Of a stretch of 64,000 bases of DNA, positions 1-12,555 are shown piece by piece. The position numbers and the translations under genes were made by a program. This DNA comes from Quercus robur (lineage: Eukaryota > Streptophyta > Magnoliopsida > Fagales > Fagaceae): NCBI RefSeq assembly GCF_932294415.1, contig NC_065538.1, positions 15,891,830 to 15,955,829 of the forward strand, in the 5' to 3' direction. Positions within the stretch are counted from its first letter, which is position 1. Each line of letters opens with the position of its first letter. The notes under the pieces were generated by a model. The model saw nothing but the letters and a program-made list of their open reading frames with translations. It was not told the DNA's origin and did not search any database.

Positions 1-109
1 TAAAATTTTTTTTTGAGTGTTTTATATGTTTTTGAAAATGATTTTATACTTTCATGCTTTTAGTTTTTGTTCAAAATGAATTTTTGTGTTTTTCTTCAAA
101 AACTGGTTT

Positions 110-395
110 AGAGGCTGTTTCGCGAGAAGCTCGCGACTTAGAGCTTCTCGCAAAATGTGCTTAAGGGAAATTACAAAGTCACATTTTCATACGGAGAGTC
201 TGGCTACTGCCTCATGAGTATTTCGTGACTAAACTCTTTTCATGAAATGTTTTTAGGTAAAAACTGGAAATTTTTCAATTTCATACAGAGGCTATCACGA
301 TTGTCTCGCAACTGTTTCGCGACTAAAAGCTTCTCGCAAAAGCTTCAGTGTGTCTCATGACTAATATCGCGACTACCTAACCCGCGAAAAACGCG
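110..395 (+). promoter_or_regulatory. CGCG-rich motif array of element F
   Basis: Repeated short motifs built around TCGCGA (TTCGCGAGAAG, GCTCGCGACTT and relatives) occupy this segment. Several copies are decayed by C-to-T or G-to-A changes, as expected for methylated CpG. The same kind of array lies at the same place in elements A, B, C and E, and a similar one sits in U3 of the LTRs. A promoter or enhancer role for the downstream accessory ORF is inference. Confidence 0.5.
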
Positions 396-1339
396 TGTTT
401 CCAATTTTATATAGCAGATGTGATAGTTTTTTCAAACACTTTGTTTTTCCCTTGCATTGCCTCTCTCGAACCCCTCTCAATCCAAAATCACTTTTCACTC
501 AAACCCCATCATTTTAAAGCAAAAATCTCTGCAAAATCACTTCAATGTATTTTTTCCCAAACATTGTTTTCACTTTTGTCTTAGATTTTGTAGATTATAG
601 CTTAGGGTTTTAAAAATTGGGGATTTTCAAAAACTGGGTTAGGGTTCTTAATTTTGTGCAATTTTTTTTCAAAATTTTAATTGGGCTGAGTCCCATTTAA
701 TGTGTTTGTGTCTGTATTGGCCCCATGTGGCAAATTAAACATGTATTAGGGCAAATTTTCATCATGTTCATGCATTTTCCATAGGTGTTATGTATTGTTG
801 CATGTTAGGTGTTTGACAGAATGTCCTAGTGACATTCTTGTGTTGAATTGGACTCAAGTGAGCCCCTTTGCTTGGGTTTCCTTTTGATTGAACATGCTAG
901 ACATGTTTTGATCAATGGGAGTGTATTTTACACACTTTAATTTTTTTTGTGCCTCAGTGCCATGCCATGCACACACTAGGCATCCTCTAGGCACACCCCA
1001 TGCACCTCCTACTACACTCACTTGTGTCAGCACATGCACAGCACAGACACACACATGCACAGTCATGTACTTCATGCATTATGCCTCTGTTTACATGTTT
1101 TAACACTTATAGTATGTTGTTTTCAGTTTGTTTGCTCTGTTTTGAGTTGGTTATACTCTGTTTTAAGATTTTTACTCTTTGTTTTGGACTAACTTGAATC
1201 TAATCAAGTTTTGTGTTCTGTTTCTGTGTTTTTGCACTTGCTCCTTTTTGTTGTGAATCTGTTTCTGTAGAAGTCTAATCAAGTCATTCTTCTGCTGAGC
1301 GGAAAAAGCAAAATTTGTCCACAACATAAAAGAGTGAAT
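396..1339 (+). other. Non-coding interior of element F
   Basis: This segment matches the interior of element C (complement of roughly 11600-12000) and carries no convincing ORF. Short frames of 60-73 codons here overlap on both strands and show no domain. It occupies the place of the candidate intron and the N-terminal part of the accessory ORF in A and B. Confidence 0.5.
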
Positions 1340-1626
1340 CTGTTCAACATGTCAATCACTCAGGTCATGGCTCAACTGCTCACACTACCCTTGGACATAT
1401 CGAGACTATATCTCCTTACATTCCTGAGCCTCAGACAGCTAGCACTCAGCCATCATAGTCTAGTTCTCACACTGACCGGTTTACTATTCTGGTTGAAAAT
1501 TTACCTGAGCGTGTTTTAGGACTTGCAAATGCCATCTACTCCAAAAACAACCAAGTTTAAATGCGTCTCACTGCCATTGAGACATAGCCAAATGAGATTC
1601 AACACAAGTTAGAGGAGAGCCTTTAG
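1340..1626 (+). pseudogene. Remnant of the accessory ORF (C-terminal coiled coil) in element F
   Basis: Only the C-terminal end of the accessory protein seen in elements A, B and E is recognisable, from a segment coding SHTDR through a coiled-coil tail ending in KLEESL and a TAG at 1624-1626. Two earlier in-frame stops lie in the tail (near 1557 and 1586). The N-terminal two thirds of the domain are absent or unrecognisable. Right after the stop comes the same purine-rich AAAAAGGGGGA tract as in the other elements. Identification rests on residue-by-residue similarity to the ends of the A and B proteins. The fragment is non-functional. Confidence 0.6.
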
Positions 1627-2384
1627 CTATTCGTGCCAAAAAGGGGGAAAGCAATCTCTGTGTATAGACTGTATAGATTGGACGATAGCATACAGTAAGG
1701 GGGAGAGCATCTCTAGAAGGAAAGTGTGCATAGTGAAAGAGGGAGTTTTGTGAGCTCAAGAGGACAAGAAAAAGCTGACACAAACCATTTTTTTTGGTCA
1801 TATACTCTTGGATAGTTTTTTTTATTGCTTTCTTTAAGCTTTAGTACGTTGTTCTTAATTTTAGTCTTATATTCAATAGTTGTGTTTATCTCAATGCTTT
1901 GTAGCATTTTTTTGTGCTTTTAAGATATTGCTAATATGTCTTTAGTACCTCACACTTGTACCCTAGTAGGATCTTGTATCCTAAATGCATATACTTCATG
2001 TATTTTGCATTGGTTGTGTGTTGGACATGCAATTGATCACTGTGGTTGGTCTTCATTGCATTGCATGTTCGGATGTGCATTTACTAGTAAAATGTTCATT
2101 GTAGTCATTCTTTAATGACTATTCTTGTTTGATCAAGATATGCTTATATGTTTTATAGTGTTTACAAACTTGATCGCACTTTACTTGCTCATGTACGTAC
2201 CATGTATTCAACTTGTCATAAGCTTAATGAAAGTTTTGTTTGTGTGCAAGTGTTTCAGGTTACAGGTATATATGTGCAAGTGCTTCACAGCTTCTAGATT
2301 AGATGTGAGTGAGTTTTGCCACTATTCTCAAACTCATGTTTAAGTCTAAAGTCTGTTTTAGAGGTTTTGTCCAAAAAGGGAGAT

Positions 2385-3451
2385 TGTAAAGTTGTAATTT
2401 ACAACTATATGTTTTGTTGGCTTTAATTCCGTGCCAAATTTGATTGTAATTATGTTCAATCTTTTGTACCCTGTATTTATTGTGGGATTTAATTATAAGG
2501 GTTGTGTGATAGAGAGAGAGAGAGTGTGTGTGAAGACTCAAGCAATTGAAGACAGAAGAGTTTTCGCGACTAAGCATCCCGCGAAATGATGCATGTGCAC
2601 TACACATGACTGGAATGCGAAGAGTCAGGATAGATGGAGACAGCTGTGTTTCGCGAGTAGCTCGCGGGTAAGGCCTTCCCGCGAGACACTCGCAAAACAT
2701 TCTGTTTTGCCAAACTGTGCTATCTGATACACACTTTTTGTACCCACTCTATATATACCCACATTACCCACAAAAGTTGAGGAGTGCTTCAGAGAGAAAA
2801 CCCTAGCCATAAACCTTGAGAGTTAGAGATTGTTATACCCACAATCTTCTACACAATTGCTTGTGGATTTTTCTCAACTTCTATCTCTCTATTTTTATAT
2901 CCTTGAGAGGTTGATAGCCCGAACACTTACCACACCCTTTCATAGTGTTCAGTGAGGTTTTGGTGCTACTGGGAAGCATTGGAAAAAGCCAAGGATGGCA
3001 GATGCAACATGGAGCTTGTTGCGGAATTTGGAAAGCTAGTCAAGACATGGTTCCGAGAAGTGTTGTTGGAGTAGGAGCTTGGAGGGCTTAGGTACATCAG
3101 GTAGATTAGGCTTGGAGGGTCTCTTGCTAACCCATGTATCCCAACTAATTATCTAGTGGATCGATTCTCGCTTGGAAGGCGGCAGAGAGGTTTTTCGCCG
3201 AGTTCTTTGGTTTCCTTTTCGATAACACATCGGCGTGTTATCTTGTGTTTGCTTTCTTCTTCCCTACTCTTTTACCTTTCATTTTACTGCTATGTTATAA
3301 TGTTTATGGGTTAGAGTAGCTTGTTTGTTTATCCGCTCACATTTACTCTATTCTGTACTTAGTATTAAGTTAGAGTAAAATCAATCGAGCCGTAACTTTA
3401 ATTTTGGGGGTCTAAATGGCTCTTGTTTTTTCACACATTTTCGAGCATTCA
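2385..3451 (+). repeat. 3' LTR of element F
   Basis: It begins TGTAAAGTTG directly after a purine tract (AAAAAGGGAGAT) and ends GAGCATTCA. About 1067 bp, it is the most diverged LTR of the family in the window. A CGCG array (2570-2695), a TATATATA-type box near 2747 and the conserved leader coding the GGAGGGC... stretch near 3170 are all recognisable. A GA/GT microsatellite lies near 2513-2532. Confidence 0.85.
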
Positions 3452-5448
3452 ATTCCCATTCATATTAACCAGAAAAGGGCTTCGTTTCCCTTTCCATTTA
3501 GAAATGGTCACATGCTTGTGGATTTAAATAATACTATTATTGTATTTTACAAAACAATTTTGAAGATGATAGGTAAACTAAGTAAAAATAAATAAACATA
3601 CTTACTCGGGGTCAAGGTATCCAAGGGTGCCAGCAACACCAAGCATTGAGACATGAGTGCCATCAGCTGGGAATATTTTGGATAGACCAAAATCGGCTAG
3701 TTTGGCATTAGAATTTTCATTCAACAAGATATTTGTAGTCTTCACATCTCTATGGATTATAGGTGGTTTACAACCATTGTGTAAATATTCCAATCCTACA
3801 TTTCACAGGAAAAAAATCATTTTTAGAATAGATGAAGCACTATTAAAAAACGATCAGCAAATAAACTCATTAGCTCATCACTAACCTTGTGCTGCTTCCA
3901 TTGCTATATTAAGCCTTGCTTCCCAGCCCAGGATATTAGCATTCTTACCTGCATCAATAAATAAAATGTGTTAGATTTTCTTGTTGTGTAATTCAATTAA
4001 AATAACTTTGATCATGTGACGATTAAAGTATGTTGCTAATGTTAGATTATGTCTCCCCTAGGCCCAAGCTACGTTGGGTCATATATTATATTGTACTAGT
4101 ACTACTATTGGTAGGACATGCCTGTATATATGAGTAATACTATATACACAAAAAATTCACAACATTTGAATTGACAAGTTTTTATTAGTTCTTATCTGGG
4201 TCCACTACTAACACTATTTTTTTACTTGCCACTTACAATCTTCCACATCAACAATATCATTTTTTATTTTATTTTTTTGTCTATAGAATTTCTCTATGTT
4301 GGATTTTGTTTCTACTATCGTAATTGCAAACATCATTAGCATTATAAGCACAAGTGATGAGATTTTATTCTTAGTTTAAAATGAATATGCATCTTTTTAT
4401 ATAAAATTTTTAACCTTTATTCTTATATTTCTGATATCTCCAAAGCCCCCACATGACAGCCGCAACAATGAATAAGAGAATGACTGATATTGGAATAACA
4501 ATATTGTTCTTCTTTTTGCATGATCCAGATCCACAAAGATTTGAATTTTCATCCACACTAGATTAATAAAAAGGATGTCAATGAAATTTTAATTAACACA
4601 TTGAAATCTCTCTCTCTCTCTCTCTCTCTTCAATCTTTTCTAGAAGAGTTCATGTAATATGAAGGAAAATTATGAAAATGAAGTGTTAATATTTTCAACA
4701 AAAATCATACCGCAATAATAGTGTACCATTGTTTGATCTTTCTATGAGGTCAGCTGGAACAGAACCAGTAAGCTGATTTCTTTCTAAGTTTCTGTAAAGG
4801 TAAAGTGAATATAATTTATATCTTTTCTAACAAATAAATTTGCAGTAACAATCTTAAAATTCAACATACAGGACCCTCAAGTATTGCAATTGAGAAAGAA
4901 ATTTTGGTATTGATCCAGTTAGGCTATTGTCCGATAGATCCCTGAAATTGGCCAATTACTTACATTTCACATTGGTTGTCATAGAAATTGTAACCAAATT
5001 TGGTATTCATTATCAGATTTAAAAATTTTTGTTATGTGAATTGCAAGTACTTACAAATATTGTAACATCATGAGATTTGATATATCAGCAGATATCACTC
5101 CAGTCAATCCACTAGCAGACAAGTTCCTGATTCAATTTACATTTCACAAAATATTAATTAAGAGATACTAAAAAGCAAAAAGTCCCAATTCATGAAGCAA
5201 ATTTCCGAACGAATAAACTTACAAGGATGTTATTCTAGGGGGGTCAATACTATCATAGCTACAATGTAAACCAATCCATGAGTATGCTTGTGGGAGACAC
5301 GGATCACCTTCCCAATTTCTTTTTAGTTCGTATGTTGACATGATATTTGTGATGGCATCAACTATAACATTTTCATATGCATCCAAATAAGTAAGTAAAA
5401 AAAAAAAAAAGGAAGGCACAATATTGACATGTGTGGAAGAAGACATAC
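3452..5448 (-). pseudogene. Malectin-like LRR receptor kinase pseudogene, copy 1 (fragment)
   Basis: Reads on the minus strand as ordered exons. LRR cap exon 5223-5361 codes NWEGDPCLP and ends PPRITSL. Three LRR exons follow at 5055-5126, 4870-4941 and 4711-4791, coding SGLTGVIS, NSLTGSIP and NQLTGSVP. A juxtamembrane/TM exon starts at 4557 (CGSGSCKKKNN, then a hydrophobic helix). Kinase exons at 3886-3948 (NIAMEAAQ) and 3606-3795 contain the catalytic loop HRDVKTTN, the DFG motif and [13 protein letters not shown] boundaries fit. The family is plasma-membrane receptor kinases with an extracellular malectin-like domain, LRRs and a Ser/Thr kinase (IOS1/At1g51 type). The glycine-loop and VAIK exon is missing between 3960 and 4400. 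The kinase end is cut by F, and the malectin half is cut by D, which sits in the intron next to the splice donor. No surviving exon has a stop, but the gene cannot encode a receptor. Confidence 0.85.
4606..4629. repeat. (CT)n microsatellite
   Basis: A run of about twelve CT units in an intron of receptor-kinase copy 1. Confidence 0.9.
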
Positions 5449-6548
5449 TGTAAGGTTGATTAATCAACCATCTTGTTGACTTTATTCTGTGCCAAATTTG
5501 CTTGTATTTCAGCAATTAGTAACCCTGTATTTAGGTGGGATTTTTGTAAGGGTAGTGAGTGAGATAGTGTGATGAAATGCTCAAGAGTGTGCAAGAAAAA
5601 TAGAGACTTGCGACTGGATCTCGCGGGTGACTCACGGCTGCAAGCTACCAGAAGCTACACACGTGCCAGGCATGCCAAAAGTTGAAGCGTCATGCTAGCT
5701 GGAGCACTACAAGATAAAATAGGACAACTGGCCGTTCTGTTATCTCGCGGCTAGATCTCACGACTCAGTCAAGCCACGAGGCCAAGCCGCGAGCCAGCCC
5801 TGTTTTGAAAAACCTAACTCTTCACATTCCATTCTCACCCTAGTATAAATACCCCTTATACCCACGAAAGAAAGAGAGCTTCCATAGAGAATTTTGAGAG
5901 AGAAACCCTAGAGTAAAACAAGATTGATTCATCCACAATCTTCACATAAGAGACTCTTCAAGTTCCTCAACTCTCTTCCTCTCTATTGTTAAATCCTTGA
6001 GAGGCCTTTTACCAAAACCTTTTCTCACCATATCTATCATTTTGAAAGGGCTGTTTGGTGTTCTAGGAAGCAGTTAGGAAGAAACCAATTTACATTGGTT
6101 GATGCTATGGTCAAGTAGCGAAATTCGGGAAGCTAGAAAAGAAATAGGTTCGGCGCAATCTCATTAGAGCAAGAAGCTTGGAGGGCTTAGGTACACTGGG
6201 TAGATTAGGCTTGGAGGGTCTATTGCTGTTCATGTATCCCAACTACATTTTCTAATGGATTACTTACCGCTTGGAGGGCGGTGGAGAGGTTTTACGCCGA
6301 GGGCTTCAGTTTCCTCTTCGATAACACATCGTGTGTTGTCCTTGTGTTTGAATCTCTCTTCCCTTTATCTTTGCCTTTTATTTTCTGCTATGGATGTGAT
6401 TTTAATTGGCATAGATTGTTTACCAATTCTGTTTATAGCTTGTGTTCATTTTCCGCACACTAGTTGTTTGTCATAAAGCTTGAATTGGTTATTTTGTAAT
6501 TGGGGGTCTAAACGTTCAAGGGTGTTTTATATACTATTTGAACTTTCA
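5449..6548 (+). repeat. 5' LTR of element D
   Basis: Starts TGTAAGGTTG and ends AACTTTCA, about 1100 bp. Decayed CGCG motifs (5610-5800) precede a TATAAATA box near 5843. Downstream comes the conserved leader with CTTGGAGGGCTTAGGTAC, seen in all LTRs of the family. It begins inside receptor-kinase copy 1. Confidence 0.9.
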
Positions 6549-6550
6549 AT

Positions 6551-6562
6551 TGGTATCAGAGC
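6551..6562 (+). other. Primer binding site of element D
   Basis: TGGTATCAGAGC lies two bases after the LTR end. It is the standard copia primer site, complementary to the 3' end of initiator tRNA-Met. Confidence 0.9.
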
Positions 6563-6615
6563 GGGTGTACTTGTTGTGGTTTAATTACCTAAGTACGATC
6601 CTAGACCCCTTTGTT

Positions 6616-9171
6616 ATGGATGCTGTTATGGAAAAGGCCATGCTAAATTGTGGTTTAAGTGTTTGTGATAATGACTCTATGAGTATGTTTGAAGGGTGTC
6701 CTAACAATGAACTCTTAGAGTTATTAAAAACAAAGAAACATGCTAGGATATTTGTTCACATGCTGAAATATTTTGAAAATAAGAATCACATCTTACACAA
6801 TAGCATATTTGAATCTAAATCTTTGATTAAGAAGTACAAAAGAAAAAATAGAATGTTGTGTGAGAAGATTGATAATCTGAAAATGAAATGTCAATCTAAC
6901 AGAAGCATGAAAACTGAAGATAAAATTCTGTTTGAAGGTCAAGAATGTTTGTCTCATGCGAGCTTATTTGTGCATACCTCATTGAAGGTACTTAATTCAT
7001 GCTTATGGTATCTTGACAGCGGGTGTTCTCATCACATGACAAGAGATAAATCTCTGTTTAAGACACTCAAAGAGAAGGTTGGTGACTATGTGACTTTTGG
7101 TGATGGAAGTCATGCTCAAGTTCTCGGTAAAGGGACTATTGAGATACCTGGATTACCTCTATTGAAAGATGTATTATACATCAAAGGGCTGAAGGCAAAT
7201 CTTTTGAGCATCACTCAAATATGTGATGAGGATTTCCTTGTCCAATTCTCGAAGAAGGGATGCTTAATCATCAATGAAGAAGGGATTAAAGTCTTGGAGG
7301 GAAATAGGACTACAGATAATTGCTATGGTACTACAGCACCCATTTCGTGTAGAAGTGCTTGTGTTGACATGTTGGAACTTTGGCATCACAAATTTGGGCA
7401 TTCGAATTTCAAACAAGTAGCTAAAGTGTTTAAACTTGAAGTAGTTGAGGGACTTCCAAAGTTTGGAAAGGTGAAGAAGACTATTTGTGGTGCATGCCAA
7501 ATGGGAAAGCAAACAAAGGCAAGCCATCACAAGGTGAATGTGATTGCTACTTCACGGTGTTTAAAGTTACTTCATGTTGATCTAATGGGGCCTACAAGAA
7601 CTGAAAGTCTAGGAGGGAAAGAGGTACATTATGGTCATTGTGGATGATTACTCAAGATACACTTGGGTTGAATTTCATAGAGAAAAATCAGAAGCATGTG
7701 AAAGGTTGGAAATCCTTTGCAAGAAACTACAAAACGAGAAAGGGGTTCCTATTGCCAAGATAAGAAGTGATCATGGGAAGGAATTTGAGAATGCAAGATT
7801 TGAGTCTTTCTGTGAAAAGAATGGAATCAAAAGGGAATTTTCAGCCCCCAAAACTCCTCAACAAAATGGAGTGGTAGAGAGAAAGAATCAGGTGATTCAA
7901 GAAATGGCAAGAGTTATGCTACTAAACAAGCAAATACCTCAAAAGTTTTGGGGAGAAGCTGTGAACACCTCGTGCCACATTGGCAATTGAATATTCTTCC
8001 GAGTGGGAACAAAGAAGACCACGTATGAGATTTGGAATGGAAAGAAGCCCAAAGTAAAGTACTTCCGAGTGTTTGGAAGCAAGTCTTATATTCTAAATGA
8101 TCGGGAGAACCTTGTGAAATTTGATGCAAAAAGTGATGAAGGTATTTTCCTTGGGTACTCTACTACTAGCCGGGCGTATAGGGTTTTCAACAAGAGAACT
8201 AAGACAGTGATGGAGTCCATCAATGTCAAGATTGATGATGCCTTAACAAAGGTAGAGATGATTGATGATGGAGAAGGGCCGAGCACCAAAGAACCCGATG
8301 TCGAGATTGAAGCTCTTGATATAGAAGTTGAAGGATCTACAACGGAAGAAGAATCAACTCCTATGAACCCAAGAATGGAAACAAGATCAATGTCTAGAAC
8401 ATCAAGTCCTCTCACTCCTCCGGAAGTTCATCCTCCCATCTCATGAAATGATGAAGTCTCCACATCAAAGAAGCCATCATCAAGAGTGATTAAGAACCAT
8501 CCGAAAAGCAACATTATAGGGTCTCTAGATGAAGGTCTTCACCTCAAAAAATGAAACATCCTTTTGGCCAATTATGTAACATACCATTGCTACCTTGCTC
8601 AATTTGAGCCAAAAAGGGTAGAAGAAGCTCTTCAAGATGAGAATTGGGTTGAGTCAGTGCATGAAGAGCTGAATCAATTTGTAAGAAATGATGTGTGGGA
8701 ACTTGCTCTAAGGCCTAAAAATGTTCATATCAAAGGCACCAAATGGATATTCAAAAACAAAACCGATGAAGATGGAGAGATAATACGGAATAAATCTCGG
8801 TTAGTAGCTCAAGGATATACTCAAGTAGAAGGAGTAGACTTTGATGAATCCTTCGCTCCTGTGGCAAGACTTGAGTCTATTCGAATTCTCATGTCCATTG
8901 CATGCACTATGAACTTCAAACTCTATCAAATGGATGTAAAATGTGCATTTCTAAATGGATACCTGAATGAAGAAGTGTTTGTTGAACAACCAAAAGGCTT
9001 TGAGGATCCTCACTTTCTTGATCATGTGTTGAGATTGAAGAAAGCCCTTTATGGCTTAAAAACAAGCTCCTAGAGCTTGGTATGATCGACTTACACATTA
9101 CCTCCTGGATAGAGGATTCAAAAGGGGATATGCCGACCGAACTTTGTTTGTCAAAAATGATGAAGATTATC
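6616..9171 (+). pseudogene. Decayed pol of element D (protease, integrase, N-terminal RT)
   Basis: ATG at 6616 opens a ~130-residue lysine-rich leader with no UBN2 domain and no CCHC knuckle. It runs without a stop into the protease motif WYLDSGCSHHMT. Then come the GAG-pre-integrase zinc finger (LWHHKFGHSN, CGACQMGK), the integrase core (DLMGPTRTE, VDDYSR, SDHGKEFE, QQNGVVER) and RT ([21 protein letters not shown]). Damage: one-base insertion near 7620, stops at 7988-7990, 8444-8446 and 8552-8554, one-base insertion near 9060, then the C insertion at 9171. Several stops replace Arg or Gly codons present in E. The leader-to-protease fusion is open, so lack of Gag is an inherited architecture and not a local break. 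Confidence 0.9.
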
Positions 9172-10274
9172 TGAAAGTTCAAAAACGTGTATAAACACCC
9201 TTGAACGTTTAGACCCCCAAATACAAAATAACCAATTCAAGCTTTATGACAAACAACAAGTGTGCGGAAAATGAACATAAGCTATAAACAGAATTGGAAA
9301 TCAATCTAAGCCAATTATAAATCACATCCACAGTAGAAAATAAAAGGCAAAGATAAAGGGAAGAGAGATGCAAACACAAGGACAACACACGATGTGTTAT
9401 CGAAGAGGAAACCGAAGCCCTCGGCGTAAAACCTCTCCGCCGCCCTCCAAGCGGTCAATAATCCACTAGAAAATGTAGTTGGGATACATGAACAGCAATA
9501 GACCCTCCAAGCCTAATCGACCCGATGTACCTAAGCCCTCCAAGCTTCTTGCTCCAACGAGGTTGCGCCGAACCTTTTTCTTTTCTAGCTTACCGGATTT
9601 CGCTACTAGACCGTAGCATCCGCCATCCTTGGCATCTTCCAATGCTTCCCAAAGCTCCAAAAACACTCAACACTCTGAATGGGTGTGGGTAGTGTTTGGA
9701 TAGAAATCTCCTCTCAATAGGTATGACAATGAGAGAGGGAATGAGAAGAGACTACAAAGATTTCTCTCTAAGAATGAGTAGCTCTCTCTAATTGGGTGGG
9801 TGTTTTGAAGAAACCTCTCTTAGGGTTTTTCTTTCTGAATAGCCACACATATCTTGTGGGAATGAGGGGTATTTATACTGGTGTGAGAATGGAATACGAA
9901 GAGTCAGTTTTTCCGAAAACAGGGCTGGCTGGCGACTTGACCTCGCGACTTGACTGAGTCGCGAGTTCAAGTCGCGAGCTAACTTAATGGCCAGTCTGGA
10001 TTTTTGTCGTGTAGTGCTCCAGGTGGCGTGACTGTTCAGCTCCCCTGCATGCTCTGCACGTGAACAACTTTTGGCGGCTTGCAAGCCGCGAGCCACCCGC
10101 GAGTCCTAGCCGCAAGTCTCTGCTTCACTACACTGTCTTGAGCATTTCTTCACACTCTCTCACACACTACCCTTACATGATTCCCACCTAAATACAAGGT
10201 TTCTAAGTGCTATATTACAAGCAAATTTGTCATGGAATAAAGCCAACACATGGTTGATTAAATTCAACCTTACA
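9172..10274 (-). repeat. 3' LTR of element C
   Basis: In plus orientation it starts TGAAAGTTC and ends ACCTTACA. Same 1103-bp length as its partner at 14737-15839, with about 13 differences, mostly transitions. The purine tract lies immediately to the right (plus strand ATCTCCCCATTTGG). Confidence 0.95.
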
Positions 10275-12050
10275 ATCTCCCCATTTGGCTATTCCATGAC
10301 AAAACACCCTAAAACAGACTCTAGACTTAAACGTGAGTTTGAGAACAATGGCAAAACTCACTCACACCTAAATCTAGAAACTGTGCAGCTCTTGAATCAT
10401 ATGAACATGAATCTCCTGAAACACAACAATACACCATGATCATTGTATGCAGAAAAGCATGAAATGCATATGAAGCAAGCAATATGTGATCAAGCAAAGA
10501 TGGAGTTAAGAAATAAACCATGGCTTGATCAAACAAGCAATCACTACAAGGTAGTGATCACAATGCTCATTCACACTTGGAATGAACACTTGAACATACA
10601 AGCTAACAAGAACAATGCAAGTTAATTGTATGCCCAACACTCAACCAATGCATAATACACTAAGTATATGCATCTAGGAACAATCCTACAAGGGTACAAA
10701 AGTGACAGTACTTAACAAGAAAATGCATGACATTTAGTTAAAAGTACTGATTTAACAAAGTATGAAAGGCTGCATACAAGCATGGTACAGACCATAAAGC
10801 CTACAGACCTATGCATAAAACATTAACCCTAAAAGCTTACAAAAGCACATGGGTACAAACACATTATATTGAATAAAAACTTAAACAATATAAACTAAAA
10901 GTGCTTAAAATTTCTCCCCTTAAAAAATGATGAGAAGCTGTGATGCACTAGGAACATATATACTTGTAACCTGAAACACTTGCACAAAACACATTAGACC
11001 CTCAAGGTAAAGCAAGTAATAAAAGGACAAGTATAATGTAACAAGTAAATTGCGATCAAGTAAACATGATGTGAAACATGTGAGCAACTTGATCATACAC
11101 CAAAACAGTCATATAGAGATGACTACAATGATCACATAGCAAAGTAAATGATCATCCGAACATGCATTCAAAGAAGCACAATAGCATAGGGATATATGCA
11201 TGTTCAAAGCACAAACATGATGCAATGAGAACAACAAAGCATAACTCAAAGCACCATAAAGCCAACAAGAAAACAAACAGACCAAAGTTTTCTAGTTAAC
11301 ACAAAGTCTTCTCCCCCATGGTATATGCATCTCCATTATGGAAAATCTCTCCCCCTACAAATGTGCACGAGAAATAGAATTTCTCCCCCTAAGAATGTGC
11401 ACAAGAGTCATAACAAGAGTCATATAGAAATGACAAAATACTCCAGTATACTCTCTAGAGTATACTCTCCCCCTTTTTGTCAGGAATAGACAAAGGGTCA
11501 CGGAGAAAAGAGGGCAAGAGATGAATGAATGAACAATTATAATGATGCATAAGGGGTGCAAGATGAATGAGAAAATGAAGCTCAAACCTAAGACAAAGTA
11601 ACATGCTACAAAGCATAAGGTAAGCATGACATGCTAGGATGAAGAAATAAGGTAAAGACCAATGCATGACAAGGGTAACAAAAGTGTGTGCAAGAGATGG
11701 CTAAGTGCAATGCATGACCAATGCATGAAAAATGCACATGTGGGGCAAAGTGTGCAAAATACACAACTAATGAACCAAACATGTTCCTAATGAGGAAACA
11801 TGAGAAACCCCAAAGTTTGGTACTCATCGGAGTCCAAACAAGCGAGAAAATGTCTAAGAGGCATTTTATCAAACACCTAGCATGCACACTATGAACAATA
11901 ATGTGAAACAATGCATGAACATCATGAAATCCACCCTTAATACATGTTCTTTCTGCCACAAGGGGCCAACATCCAATGCATATCAACAAAAGAAACCAAT
12001 CCCATAAAGAAATTTGACAAAAATTAAGTTTTCCCAACTCCAATGATAAA

Positions 12051-12243
12051 AATCCCAACCAAGAGCACAAAGCTCTCCAAAACATAATCCAAGGATCAAA
12101 AATAATGAAAAGAATTTATAATTACCTTAGAAATGTTAATGGAATGAAATCCCAACCAAGAGCACAAAGCTCTCCAAAACATAATCCAAGAATCAAAAAT
12201 AATGAAAAGAATTTATAATTACCTTAGAAATGTTAATGGAATG
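12051..12243. repeat. 97-bp tandem duplication in element C
   Basis: Two nearly identical units start at 12051 and 12148 (AATCCCAACCAAGAGCAC). On the minus strand each unit contains CTAAGGTAATT, a possible splice donor. It lies where elements A, B and E have the donor upstream of the accessory ORF. Confidence 0.85.
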
Positions 12244-12359
12244 AAAAACCATTCAAATTGGTTGGATTTTGATGTAAAAATATTGAAAGAGGGGTTTTAG
12301 AGAGGATGGGAGAGGTTTAAAACAAGTTTCCCACAAAAAGCCCATTAAAAAGCTGTTTC

Positions 12360-12555
12360 TGGGCGATTCGTGACTGGGCGAGTCGTGAGGTTCAGTCGTG
12401 AGCAAGCCGCGAGCCGCGAGTTTCAGCCGCGAAAATTTTCGCGAGTCGCGAGTGAGCCACGAGCAAGCCGCGAGTGAGTCGCCAAAAGCTTCTGGATGAG
12501 CTCGCGACTGGGGTTTCGCGACTGGCGAGTCGCCAGCTGAGCCGCGAAAAACTCT
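12360..12555 (-). promoter_or_regulatory. CGCG-rich motif array of element C
   Basis: Dense GCCGCGAG, AGTCGCGAG and TTCGCGACT motifs, about ten CGCG cores in under 200 bp. The position is equivalent to the arrays ahead of the accessory ORF in A, B and E, although C has no accessory ORF. Confidence 0.5.

Larger units (their letters stand above)
1..3451 (+). mobile_element. Element F: 3' part of a copia (Sirevirus-like) retrotransposon
   Basis: The left end lies outside the window. The first bases match the stretch just upstream of the CGCG array in elements A and B. In order it holds a CGCG-rich array, a diverged non-coding segment, the C-terminal remnant of the accessory ORF, G-rich purine tracts and a 3' LTR. 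No gag or pol is present in the visible part. The segment 640-900 matches the complementary segment of element C near 11830-11960, so F and C form a sublineage. F lies in the kinase part of receptor-kinase pseudogene copy 1; the base after the LTR (3452) re-enters that gene. The left target duplication is out of view. Confidence 0.85.

Noticed and set aside
3452..5448. A functional receptor kinase in copy 1
   Set aside because: Exons are open, but the ATP-binding exon is missing and both ends are cut by retrotransposons.
11606..12085. 159-codon minus-strand frame in element C
   Set aside because: Cys/His/Leu-rich by base composition, no similarity to the accessory protein, and it overlaps the 97-bp repeat.
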